A stretch of 64,000 bases of DNA. It comes from CAXMMR01 sp965198995 (GTDB lineage Bacteria > Pseudomonadota > Alphaproteobacteria > Acetobacterales > Acetobacteraceae). Made by a program: the position numbers and the translations under genes. The stretch covers positions 2,852,001-2,916,000 of the forward strand of contig CBDAQG010000002.1 of NCBI GenBank assembly GCA_965198995.1, read 5' to 3'. The notes beneath the pieces are model-generated. The model saw only the letters and a program-made list of their open reading frames with translations. It did no database searches and was not told the origin of the DNA. Below, piece after piece: positions 17,756 to 26,411 of the stretch. Each line of letters starts with the position of its first letter. Positions within the stretch are counted from its first letter, which is position 1.

Positions 17756-20110
17756 TTAACGCGAGATTGTACGAGTCTCATCGTACCAGTATGGCGTATG
17801 CTTAGCCCACTCTGACTCCGGAAACTCGCCGTGCAGCGACATCCAGGCTGCGCGCGACATTAGACCAAGAGGACCGGCTACGCGACATCCATACCGGGTG
17901 GCACGGATTGCCAATGCGAGTGTTTCTGGAAGGGCCTGATCCAGGCCGAACCAGCGCGTAAAATTGTCTGACCAGTGTGCCCAGTGGAGTACCTGGTCAA
18001 CGAGTCGAGCGGGGCCGCTGCGAACGTGCGAAAGGGCCTCTAATTCTGAGTAATCGACATCGTGCGTCAATGGACTGTTGCGTATCCAGGATAAGGCTAT
18101 TTTATCGACCATCAGCGCCGGAGACGAGTCATCCCATAGTTCGCGATCGATGAGTCGATATTGAATGAGGCCCTGGGCCATAGCGCCGATGGCCTCTCTA
18201 CGAACCCGAGCCGGGTCTAGCGGGCACCACCAGTTGCCGTCATTCGGGTTCTGAGCGTCGGTAGCTGATAATTCTAAAGCAGCAACTGGGCCCCACCGTG
18301 TTACGTCGCGGTTCCAAGAAACACGAGGCGATAAGCCTGGTAGCCTGAGCAGCATTCGGGTGATCAGACGGCGCCTGGTGAACGGCAACCACGCGGCCTG
18401 GATTGCCTCCAGATCGACTACCGTCTCCGGAAAAGCATCCTGGATCTCGGGAAACAAGCGCTCGAAAGCGGCATCGCGACCAAGAATGTAATACCGCATC
18501 CAGGCCGCTGCGAGGATCGGCCTCCTCCAGGTCCGCGCCAAGCCGGGCGTCCGCGCCAGTTCAACGAGGTGGTCAGCCGGAAGCAGATCAAGCACAGCAG
18601 CAACTCTGAGTGGCATGCCGTTGCCTAGATCATCGGCGTTTTGGGATGGCTGCTTCGTCCCCGGCTCAATAAGCTCTTCCCAATTCGTCGCAGTGGCCTC
18701 ATCCTGGTTGGCCTTGCTGTACCAACTGGTTTTGACAGGGCGTGTGTCCTTCGCCCAGGAACGGGCAGCTGCCGTTTCACCGCTCGCGAGAAGGAAGCGC
18801 GTGCCGCCTTCATTCAAAAACCCCAGCGGTGTCCATTCATCGACCCACGTATTATCGCTTATGCTGGGGGTTAGCGGAACGAGAACCTCTAGGCTGACCG
18901 CCTTTGTCGCCAAATCCGTTCGTCCAGACATGAGCAGGATGCGGACGCGTTGTGCCCGCAACCAGGCCGCAAGCACGTGGCGATCATCGGCAGCGTCATG
19001 TTTGGCAAGCGTCGACGTCTCGGCAGCAGCAATGAGTGCGAGGTCGTTTGGATCAGAGGTGAGCCGTGCCAGCGCATAAACCCAGAGAGGGTTACCCGTC
19101 TGCTTCGCCTTTATGCGTGCATAGTCCCGCGCAGTCGCAGCGTAAGTGGCTTCCGCCTCCAACGTCGGCTGATCCTCAAGAGGCGCATTCGGTATCTTGA
19201 TGCGCTCCGGCACGAACGGCTCCTTCCAAGAGATGCCAAAACCCGTCGGCACCGCGAGGACTCGAACGAGATCGATGACGGGGTCTAGAACTCCGACAGC
19301 CGTGAGCACATCTCGATATTGTGCATCGTCCGCAGCTTGATCCAATCGGCCATTTGGAAAAGTGTGTCTCAGAATGGTGTCGAGATCGTCATTTGCCTCG
19401 GAGGTTAGTTGTTTTAGTGCCCCGTTGTCGCAGCGGAGCTGTGGTGGCGCTGTAATTAGGTGTGATATCTCGGTCAGTCTTGCCGCTCTGAGCGGTGAGG
19501 CTCCCGTGTGATATGCCATTGCTCCAAGAAGGTGATGGGCAGCCAAATACATGTGCGCATCTGCTGGATCTGCCAGCAGCGCCGCGAGACGTTGAATACC
19601 GCCGTTGACGTCCCCAGCGTCGAGCGCTGCACGGGCAGCGGAGTAGGCGGCAGCAGGGCGCAGCGAGGACGTGCCGCTTGCAAGAGGTTCGAAGGCTTGT
19701 TTGGCCTCGTGCCAATGTCCAGCGCGGAACAGTGCACTGGCTCGTGCATAGGCGTCGGCATCGCCAAAATCCGCATCTGTCCCGCGTAACGCCGATTGAC
19801 TACGCCAATATGTCTCCGACACGTCCTCAGGAACGATTGTGCCTGGCGCAGCGTCAGCAGCCGCGATTACGGGCTGTGTCTCGAACCATTGCGGATGGTT
19901 TTTCTGCTCATCAGACCATTCGTCAGGAAGGAGTATGCGCCAGGCGTCCCACGACACGCCCGGGATCAATCCCATCTGCTCGTCATAGGCTTGGTCATCG
20001 GTGGGGCATGAGCGCCAATATCCAGACAGCCCGCGACACAATGCGGGAGACGTGCTGATAAAAAGGCAGGCTGCCGCGATGGCTGCTCTCAAGCATTTTC
20101 TGGTCATCAC
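17756..20110 (-). CDS. Exported protein of unknown family, 784 residues, helical-repeat character
   Basis: A long frame begins at 20110 with a signal peptide (positively charged MMTRK..R, hydrophobic core, likely cleavage after SPALC), so the protein is probably periplasmic. After an N-terminal region with a Trp-rich, acidic segment it is mostly amphipathic helix, with Ala-rich stretches such as ARASALFRAGHWHEAKQAF that resemble tetratricopeptide units. I recognise no catalytic domain and no family. Base composition is visibly lower in GC than the flanking genes and codon use is more even, which suggests horizontal origin. It has no co-directional neighbour within 300 bp on either side, so context gives no hint of function. 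Confidence 0.75.
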   Translation of the reverse strand: MMTRKCLRAAIAAACLFISTSPALCRGLSGYWRSCPTDDQAYDEQMGLIPGVSWDAWRILLPDEWSDEQKNHPQWFETQPVIAAADAAPGTIVPEDVSETYWRSQSALRGTDADFGDADAYARASALFRAGHWHEAKQAFEPLASGTSSLRPAAAYSAARAALDAGDVNGGIQRLAALLADPADAHMYLAAHHLLGAMAYHTGASPLRAARLTEISHLITAPPQLRCDNGALKQLTSEANDDLDTILRHTFPNGRLDQAADDAQYRDVLTAVGVLDPVIDLVRVLAVPTGFGISWKEPFVPERIKIPNAPLEDQPTLEAEATYAATARDYARIKAKQTGNPLWVYALARLTSDPNDLALIAAAETSTLAKHDAADDRHVLAAWLRAQRVRILLMSGRTDLATKAVSLEVLVPLTPSISDNTWVDEWTPLGFLNEGGTRFLLASGETAAARSWAKDTRPVKTSWYSKANQDEATATNWEELIEPGTKQPSQNADDLGNGMPLRVAAVLDLLPADHLVELARTPGLARTWRRPILAAAWMRYYILGRDAAFERLFPEIQDAFPETVVDLEAIQAAWLPFTRRRLITRMLLRLPGLSPRVSWNRDVTRWGPVAALELSATDAQNPNDGNWWCPLDPARVRREAIGAMAQGLIQYRLIDRELWDDSSPALMVDKIALSWIRNSPLTHDVDYSELEALSHVRSGPARLVDQVLHWAHWSDNFTRWFGLDQALPETLALAIRATRYGCRVAGPLGLMSRAAWMSLHGEFPESEWAKHTPYWYDETRTISR

Positions 20111-21218
20111 GACTTTGTATGTCTGAGAACACCTGAAAGTCGAGGCGCAATCTCGGTTCCATCAAGCGGAGGAGCGTGGCGAAACGCCTAATTGACATCG
20201 GTTGTTCCATCGCGGCACCGACCACGCGCTCTATTCGTGACAGCATCGCATAGTGTCAGTGCCGCTTACCTTGTGTCAGCCGCTGACCTAGCGGGCACCC
20301 AAGCCGAGATTGACTGGCTAGTTGCTCTACTCCGCGCGTGTAGTTCAAGATCCCCGAACTGATCAAGCCGCCTTCCTAGACATCTTCGCGCCGCGGAGGT
20401 CGCATCCCGAACGAACTCCACAGATACGCTTTCACCCGAGCTGAGATGGCCGCGTAGGGCGTCGAGGCTTATGGCGCCAGGCTCTCAGCCCACCAGGTTT
20501 CGACAGCGCGAACATCGTCGTGATAACGACCAAACTGCTCCTCTACGTAGAGCAGGGCGTCAGGAGAAGCCGGCAGGGTCGCACTCAGTCCCTCTTCAGT
20601 CGGCAAACGGCAGGTCGTTTCAACTTACCGCCTCATACATGTCAATCAATCGGAGATTATCGATTATCCCAGCCCCCCTTTGCGCAGCTTCAGCGCCGCG
20701 TGGGCGGAGGCGTCCTCATAGCCGAGGTCCATGAGAAGGCACCGGCTAAGGACAACCTGCTCGTGCGCCAGCATGGATCAAGGCTTTCGACTTCAATCGC
20801 TTCGAGAGCTCATGGTGGTTGATCGCGAGATCGCCGGACGCAACGCCACACCCGTACTCGGGTGTGATTATCTCGACGAACAAATCATGTTGCTCGACGG
20901 CGGCGAGCTGCGGTTCATTTTGGCATTCTCGAAGCCAAGGTTTGGCAGCGCAGTCAGCCGGATGGACATCGTTGCTGCGTTTATACCATATGGGAGTTCG
21001 CTTCTCATTCAGAGATCGGTTGTTGGGTGAAATCGCCTCACGCTCGGCGAACAAGGGAACGCCGACCACCCACTCCCGATGAGGTGTACTTTACGCCCAT
21101 TGGCGCCGTGCCAAATTAGTCTAGCCGTTCCCGACAGCTGCCGTTCAGTCATATGGCCCGCTCAACTCGTGCTGTCGGCCGCCATTGGCTTAATGGTCGT
21201 GTCCCGTCGGCTTTACGG
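20111..21218. other. Gene-poor kilobase with short eroded frames
   Basis: No convincing gene was found. Near 20480-20625 the minus strand encodes about 50 residues ending DDVRAVETWWAESLAP before a stop, with no start codon, which looks like the tail of a lost gene. Two overlapping frames of about 100 residues (20731-21030 plus, 20746-21069 minus) cannot both be real and neither is recognised. Composition is lower in GC, as in the adjacent orphan gene. Confidence 0.5.
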
Positions 21219-22118
21219 CTATTGCTCGGCGCTAAGCCTCGGAACGATTGTTTGGAACAGCCAATCGATGACGACACGGACGCGCGGCGGGAGCTGACGG
21301 TTGCTCGGGTAGAGCACGGACAACTGCATGGGCATTGGGGGAAAATCTGCCAGCACCTCGATTAGCGCGCCGCTCGCAAGGTCTTCGGCGAAGCGGTATC
21401 GTGGGGCCTGGACGAGGCCCATCCCCAGCCGGGCCGCCGCTGCACTGGTGTCCGCGCCCCCGACGAGAACCCTGGCGGGCAACGTTCGCTCGATGACCCG
21501 GCCATCGCGCGTGAACTCCAGCGGCAATGGCTGGCCAGTGCGGGAGGAGACGAAGCCAATCATTTGATGACCGGCGAAGTCGTCCGGCGTGGCCGGCAAT
21601 CCGTGCTGTGCCAGATAGGCTGGACTGGCAACCGTGATTTCGTCCATCGTGCCCAACCGGCGCACAACCATGTCGCTGTCAGTCAGTTCGCCTGCACGCA
21701 CCACGCAATCCACGCCTTCGCGGACGAGATCAACGAAGCGCTCACCTTCGCCGAGATGCACGGTGAGCCCCGGGTGGCGTGCCAAAAGCGGCGGAAGCGC
21801 AGGCAGCAGGACTGCTCGCGCGAGATGGCCGGCAACATCGAGACGGACCAGTCCGGTCACCGCGCCGTTCGCGCCTTGATCGGCATCATCGAGGTCGGCG
21901 AGGATCGCCACGCACCGCCGGTAATAGGCCTCGCCTTCGACAGTCGGCTGGACATGACGGGTGGAACGCTGAAGGAGGCGCGTTCCGAGCCGTTGCTCGA
22001 GCGCCTTGATGGCGGAGGTAGCAACAGGGCGCGATACGCCGCACTGGGCGGCCGCCGCACTGAAGCTCCCACGCTCGACGATGCGGACAAACAGGTCGAG
22101 CGTGGCAAGACGGTCCAT
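21219..22118 (-). CDS. LysR-family transcriptional regulator
   Basis: The 299-residue protein begins MDRLATLDLFVRIVERGSF, the standard LysR start, followed by the helix-turn-helix and a substrate-binding domain with VDCVVRAGEL and the TPDDFAGHQMIGF segment typical of the group that controls neighbouring SDRs or oxidoreductases. A TTG seven codons upstream (22139) is possible, but it would place the operator palindrome inside the coding region, so ATG 22118 is preferred. It diverges from an SDR gene and very likely regulates it and itself through the palindrome at 22123-22145. Confidence 0.92.
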   Translation of the reverse strand: MDRLATLDLFVRIVERGSFSAAAAQCGVSRPVATSAIKALEQRLGTRLLQRSTRHVQPTVEGEAYYRRCVAILADLDDADQGANGAVTGLVRLDVAGHLARAVLLPALPPLLARHPGLTVHLGEGERFVDLVREGVDCVVRAGELTDSDMVVRRLGTMDEITVASPAYLAQHGLPATPDDFAGHQMIGFVSSRTGQPLPLEFTRDGRVIERTLPARVLVGGADTSAAAARLGMGLVQAPRYRFAEDLASGALIEVLADFPPMPMQLSVLYPSNRQLPPRVRVVIDWLFQTIVPRLSAEQ

Positions 22119-22122
22119 GCGG

Positions 22123-22145
22123 ATTATTCTATCGCGCAAAATAAT
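22123..22145. promoter_or_regulatory. LysR operator, T-N11-A palindrome
   Basis: ATTATT-N11-AATAAT is a perfect 6-bp inverted repeat with the T and A 11 bases apart, the classical LysR box. It is AT-rich in a GC-rich setting and lies directly before the LysR start in the divergent LysR/SDR region. Confidence 0.65.
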
Positions 22146-22189
22146 GCTGACGGAAAGACGGATCTAATTGAGCTCGGCGGGAAGGCCAG

Positions 22190-22978
22190 ATGAGCGCTTC
22201 TTCGCAAACGGAGCCCATCATGCCATCATCTTCCATTGCGCTCGTCACCGGCGGCAGTCGCGGTCTCGGCCGCTCGACCGTGGAGGCGCTCTCCCGCCGC
22301 GGCGTGTCCTCGATCCTGACCTACAACAGTAATCGTGCCGCCGCCGACGAGGTGGTGAGCGGCGTCAATCAGGCCGGCGCGCGGGCCGTAGCGCTCCAAC
22401 TCGATACCGGCGAGACGAGCGCCTTCGCCGGTTTTGCCGACGAGGTTCGGCGCGTGTTGGCAAACTGGGGCGTCGAGCGTTTCGACTACTTGGTCAACAT
22501 GGCGGGCACGTCGCATAGCGGGCCGTTCGGCACCATTCCGGAAGATGATTTCGACCTCGCTTACCGCGTTCACGTAAAGGGCCCGTTCTTCCTGACCCAG
22601 ACGTTGCTGCCGCTCATCGCCGACGGCGGCCGGATCGTGAACATCTCGTCGGGGCTGACCCGGATCATCTATCCCGGCCGCATCGCCTATGGGGCGATGA
22701 AGGGCGCGGTCGAGGTCATGACCCGCTACATGGCCAAGGAGCTCGGGCCGCGGCGCATCGCCGTGAACACTGTGGCACCCGGCGCGATCCAGACCGATTT
22801 CTCGGGCGGCATGGTTCGCGATAATCCGGAGGTCGCCCGGCACGTCGCCGAAGCGACAGCGCTCGGCCGCCCGGGCCTGCCCGACGACATCGGCCCTATG
22901 ATTGCCTCGCTCCTGTCCGAGGACAATCGCTGGATAAACGCGCAACGTATCGAGGTATCAGGCGGGCAGGCGATCTAA
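22190..22978 (+). CDS. Short-chain dehydrogenase/reductase (SDR)
   Basis: This is a classical SDR of about 262 residues. It has the cofactor loop TGGSRGLG, the NMAG motif in the fourth strand (VNMAGTS), a catalytic Ser in NISSG and a Tyr-x3-Lys in YGAMK. Two starts have ribosome sites: ATG 22190 (GGAAGG, short spacer) and ATG 22220 (GGAG, 8-base spacer). The second starts closer to the first beta-strand. The enzyme likely reduces or oxidises a carbonyl/alcohol with NAD(P). The pair LysR/SDR is a common mobile regulatory unit. Substrate unknown. Confidence 0.92.
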   Translation: MSASSQTEPIMPSSSIALVTGGSRGLGRSTVEALSRRGVSSILTYNSNRAAADEVVSGVNQAGARAVALQLDTGETSAFAGFADEVRRVLANWGVERFDYLVNMAGTSHSGPFGTIPEDDFDLAYRVHVKGPFFLTQTLLPLIADGGRIVNISSGLTRIIYPGRIAYGAMKGAVEVMTRYMAKELGPRRIAVNTVAPGAIQTDFSGGMVRDNPEVARHVAEATALGRPGLPDDIGPMIASLLSEDNRWINAQRIEVSGGQAI

Positions 22979-23308
22979 GTTCCTGAAAGGTGGCTTCTCG
23001 GCGCAGGGGTTGCGCCCAGAAGCCGCCAAATAGGCACGCCTCCGTTCGGCGGCAGGTGCAGGATCGGTCTCGGCAAAAGCAATCGCGCGATCACCGAGCA
23101 CGCCAATCTGTCGGGGATATGGAGAAGCATGCCTGCGCTGTCGTCGCTGCGATGAAGAAGGTGGCGTTTACCATCTGATCTCGTCAGCTTACGTCGCCTC
23201 GCGGCTTGCATTGAAGGTTCAAGTCATTCTGGAGGAGTTAGAAAGCAGCCAACCGAGCCTGGCCATGCAGGCGATCCGACCACTCCGCTCAGGATCTTGA
23301 GCCAGGAT
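22979..23308. other. Intergenic stretch between convergent SDR and kinase genes
   Basis: About 330 bp. A 78-codon minus-strand frame (22975-23211) has no recognisable similarity and overlaps the SDR stop. No clear intrinsic terminator is visible. Confidence 0.45.
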
Positions 23309-26104
23309 CTACTGCTGTGGAGACATGGCAACGACGCCTTGCTCATGGGAGGATGCCCTCCCCAGGACAGTTGTGGCCCGAACGAGCCGGGTCGTCCATT
23401 GCGACATGTATGGGTCCGCGGCGGCCTCGCGGAACGTGACCTGCGGCTCGCGCAACAAGCCGCGTGCCTCGTCGAGGCGCCCGTCCGCCACGGCGATCTC
23501 GGCGCGTATCAGGTAAAAGACCGCGCCGTCGTCGCTCGTGCTCGAGCGGGAAGCGGCCTGCTGGTCAATCCGGTCCAGCAGCGCCGAGGCCTCGGCGTAG
23601 CGCTTCTCCACCACCAGGCAAACGGCGACATCCTGCTGGATGAGCTGCGCCATCGCACTGGCCGCCCCGAAGGTGGCGCTGGCGATGTCGAGCGCATGGG
23701 TCTCGGTGGTCAGCCCGGCGCTGCCGTCGCCGCTGCGGCACTGCGCCTGGCCGGCATCGGCCAATGCCGCCGCGGCGAGATAGGCGTGCTCGCCCTGCTT
23801 GGCGACGACGAGGCGATACAGCGCCATGTCGTCGCGTATCGCCTCGTCATAGCGTTGCAGGGTGTTGAACGCCTGCGCCCGCATGTCGAGCGCGATCAAC
23901 GTCTCGCGGGCATCGGGTCCGAACACGGTGACCATCTCTGGGTAGATCTGCTCGAGCAGGCGCGCGGCACCCGCGCTGTCACCTCGGTCGAGGCGCTCCA
24001 CGGCGACGGTGTAGCGCACCAGCAGCGTGTCGGGGTGATGCGGGCCATACAGCGCGAGTTCATGCGGCTCCAGCACCCGCAGCACCCGGTCGGCCGCGTC
24101 CCAGCGCGCCAGGCGGAGGTCGGCGTAGGCCTGCTTCTGTCGCAGGCTGGAGCGGAAGGCGTCATCGAAGACGTCGGGCAGCGTGTCGGCCCGGTCGATG
24201 GCGGCGGTGATTTCCCGCAGCGCCGTCTCGGCGTCGTTCAAGGTGATGTCGATGCTGCCCTGAGCGTAGTCGCGCCAGACCAGCGCCTCGGCCTGCCTCG
24301 CGCCAAGGCCGGCCAGATGCGGCGCCGCCGCCGCAATCAACGCCCGCGCGGCATCCAGCGAGCCGGCTTCGGCCGAGGCCGCCTCCATCCGCGCCCGCCG
24401 CAGCCGCAGGATGATGGCGTCGGCCGAGTTCGCCCCTTCCGCGCGATCGAATGCGGCGACCGCGCGGTCGTACTCGGCGCGTGCGGCGGCGAAGGCGCTG
24501 CGGCCCTCGAAGGACTGGGCCAGCGCCCGATAGATCGACGCGGCGACGATCGGCTCGGCGGCCAGCCGGTAAGCGATGCGCGGCTCGGCGGCGGCTGCGG
24601 CCTGCATCAGCGTCTCGTCGGCGCGGCCGGAACGCGCCGGGTCGCCGCGGCCCAGCAGATCCTCGGTCAGGAAGCTGTTCACCGCGCGCGCGATCCGCGC
24701 CTGGTGCCTTGCATCGTCACGCTCGCGCAGCGCCCGCCGCGTCGCCAGCCCGGTGCCGATCAGGCCGCAGACGAGCAGCGCGCTGGCGGCGACGATCCAG
24801 GGCCGCCGCCATCGCGCCCGCTCGTCGCGCGCGGCGAGCCGTGCCAGTCGCGCCCGCTCCGCCTGCTGCGATGCCGCCGCCGCGCGCCGCGCGTCCAGCC
24901 CCTCCAGCCGCTCGGCGAGCGACGCCGCCGAACGCAGTCGCCGCGCCGGGTCGCCGGCCACCGCGTCGGCGATGTCCTGCCGCAGCAGCGGATCGTCGAT
25001 CCCGTCCTCCCAGCCGGCGGCCAGCGAGCGGTCGAGATCGCCGATGACCATCTGGTAGAGCAACACGCCAAGCGCGTAGACGTCCGCCGAGATCGTCGGC
25101 GCGCCGCCATCGAACACTTCCGGCGCCAAGTAGCGCAGCGTGCCGGCGCCGAACAACGCCCCCTCCGGACCGCGGCCATCGGCGGCCAGGCCCGGCGCCG
25201 GCGTGATCTGGGCGGCGTGCAGCCGGGCGAGATCGGTCATCCGGCCGGAGCCGAAATCCGCCAGCCGCACCGCCGCTCTGCCGTCCTCCTCGCCGATCAG
25301 CACGTTGCCAGGCTTGATGTCGCCGTGCAGCACCCTGACATCATGCGCGGCCGCCACGGTGCGGGCGATCCGCGACACCAGGTCGATGCGCTGGGCGAGC
25401 GGCAACGCCGCCAGCCCGCCACGCGCCGCCGCCCAGTCCGCCAGGTTCAGCCCGGAGAACGGGGTCTCGATGAAGTACGGCCGCAGCTCAAAATTCCATT
25501 CGTTCACCGGCACGAAGTCCGGCCGCTCGCCCAGGCTGCTGCGCAGCAGCCGCGACAGCGCCACCTCGCGCTCGAGCGCCTCCCGCTCGCGCAGGCTGTC
25601 GGCGAACTTGAACACGCGCCGCTCATCCGTCTTGATATGCCGCGCGAGCCAGACGTCCGGGTTGGCGCCACCGCTGAGCCGCCGCTCCAGCCGCCACTGC
25701 GTCCGGTTCGGTACCGGCTCGCCGGCACGCGGCGCGAACCGCGCGCCCGATGCCGCCTCGCTCACCCGCACCGTGATCAGCACCCCGATCCGGTAGCCGT
25801 CGCCGCGCACCGCCAGGATCATCGACCAGTCGCGATCGTCAAGCGCCGCCCGCAGCTTCGACACCGCTGTCGTCAGTGAGTTGCCGAGATTGACCACGCC
25901 CGGCCAGACGGCCCCCTTCAGCGCCTCCTTGCCGACCACCTTGCCGTCACGCCGCAGCAGCTCGTGCAGCACCGCCAGCGGCTTGCTCTCGACCGCGCAG
26001 ACCGCGCCGTCCACCCGCAGCTCGAACCGCGCCTCGTCGAACTCGGCGCGACCGAACCGATACACCAGCGGCGCGCCCGCGCCACGTTCCGTTCCGACAT
26101 CCAT
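23309..26104 (-). CDS. Membrane-tethered OmpR-type DNA-binding / Ser-Thr kinase / TPR fusion protein
   Basis: The 931-residue protein has three parts. Residues about 14-108 are an OmpR/PhoB-type winged helix. Residues about 137-400 are a protein kinase with Lys166, Glu180, catalytic loop HGDIKPGN (Asp262, Lys264, Asn267), DFG at 283-285 and APE at 327-329, so it should be active, though the glycine loop is degenerate. HGD replaces HRD. One membrane segment (435-456) follows, and the remainder is TPR-like helices, probably periplasmic. This layout is CadC-like, with a kinase inserted between DNA-binding and membrane parts. It diverges from the Hint-repeat operon and likely controls it, possibly through the direct repeat at 26252-26267. 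The kinase substrate and signal are unknown. Confidence 0.93.
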   Translation of the reverse strand: MDVGTERGAGAPLVYRFGRAEFDEARFELRVDGAVCAVESKPLAVLHELLRRDGKVVGKEALKGAVWPGVVNLGNSLTTAVSKLRAALDDRDWSMILAVRGDGYRIGVLITVRVSEAASGARFAPRAGEPVPNRTQWRLERRLSGGANPDVWLARHIKTDERRVFKFADSLREREALEREVALSRLLRSSLGERPDFVPVNEWNFELRPYFIETPFSGLNLADWAAARGGLAALPLAQRIDLVSRIARTVAAAHDVRVLHGDIKPGNVLIGEEDGRAAVRLADFGSGRMTDLARLHAAQITPAPGLAADGRGPEGALFGAGTLRYLAPEVFDGGAPTISADVYALGVLLYQMVIGDLDRSLAAGWEDGIDDPLLRQDIADAVAGDPARRLRSAASLAERLEGLDARRAAAASQQAERARLARLAARDERARWRRPWIVAASALLVCGLIGTGLATRRALRERDDARHQARIARAVNSFLTEDLLGRGDPARSGRADETLMQAAAAAEPRIAYRLAAEPIVAASIYRALAQSFEGRSAFAAARAEYDRAVAAFDRAEGANSADAIILRLRRARMEAASAEAGSLDAARALIAAAAPHLAGLGARQAEALVWRDYAQGSIDITLNDAETALREITAAIDRADTLPDVFDDAFRSSLRQKQAYADLRLARWDAADRVLRVLEPHELALYGPHHPDTLLVRYTVAVERLDRGDSAGAARLLEQIYPEMVTVFGPDARETLIALDMRAQAFNTLQRYDEAIRDDMALYRLVVAKQGEHAYLAAAALADAGQAQCRSGDGSAGLTTETHALDIASATFGAASAMAQLIQQDVAVCLVVEKRYAEASALLDRIDQQAASRSSTSDDGAVFYLIRAEIAVADGRLDEARGLLREPQVTFREAAADPYMSQWTTRLVRATTVLGRASSHEQGVVAMSPQQ

Positions 26105-26411
26105 CGCACGCCTCCGCCAGCGAACAAGCGAGCCCCGGAACGTCCCGACGCCGAGTACATACGTCTGAAAGTGAATACGCCTCCGGTCAAGCTTGGCCGG
26201 AAGGATTCTTGCGTAACACCATCGTTAGAAGCCAGAACAGTGACTTAGCGCCTTGAGAATTCTTGAGTGTCCATAAGGTGACTTGCACCCGCCGCCGTTC
26301 CACAGGCTTGTTTGTGTGGGGGCTTGATGGCCGCCGCGCGACGGATCGATGGACGATCGTCGCGTCGCGGACTTGGCCGGTCGCACAGATGACCAGCCGA
26401 GGGAGTGGATA
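26105..26411. other. Divergent promoter region of the kinase and Hint-repeat genes
   Basis: This 307-bp region separates the two divergent genes and must hold both promoters. It contains the CTTGAG direct repeat annotated separately and a third related CTTGCG at 26208-26213. I could not assign -35/-10 boxes with confidence. Confidence 0.6.
26252..26267. promoter_or_regulatory. Direct repeat CTTGAG-N4-CTTGAG, candidate site for the kinase's winged-helix domain
   Basis: Two identical hexamers start 10 bp apart, placing them on the same DNA face. OmpR/PhoB-type winged helices bind such tandem sites with 10-11 bp period, and the divergent kinase carries exactly this domain. The site lies midway between the two start codons. 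Confidence 0.45.

Noticed and set aside
23297..25879. 860-codon plus-strand open frame
   Set aside because: It lies antisense to the kinase fusion gene, which has clear motifs. High GC gives long shadow frames; the translated product is Arg/Gly/Ala-rich with no domain.
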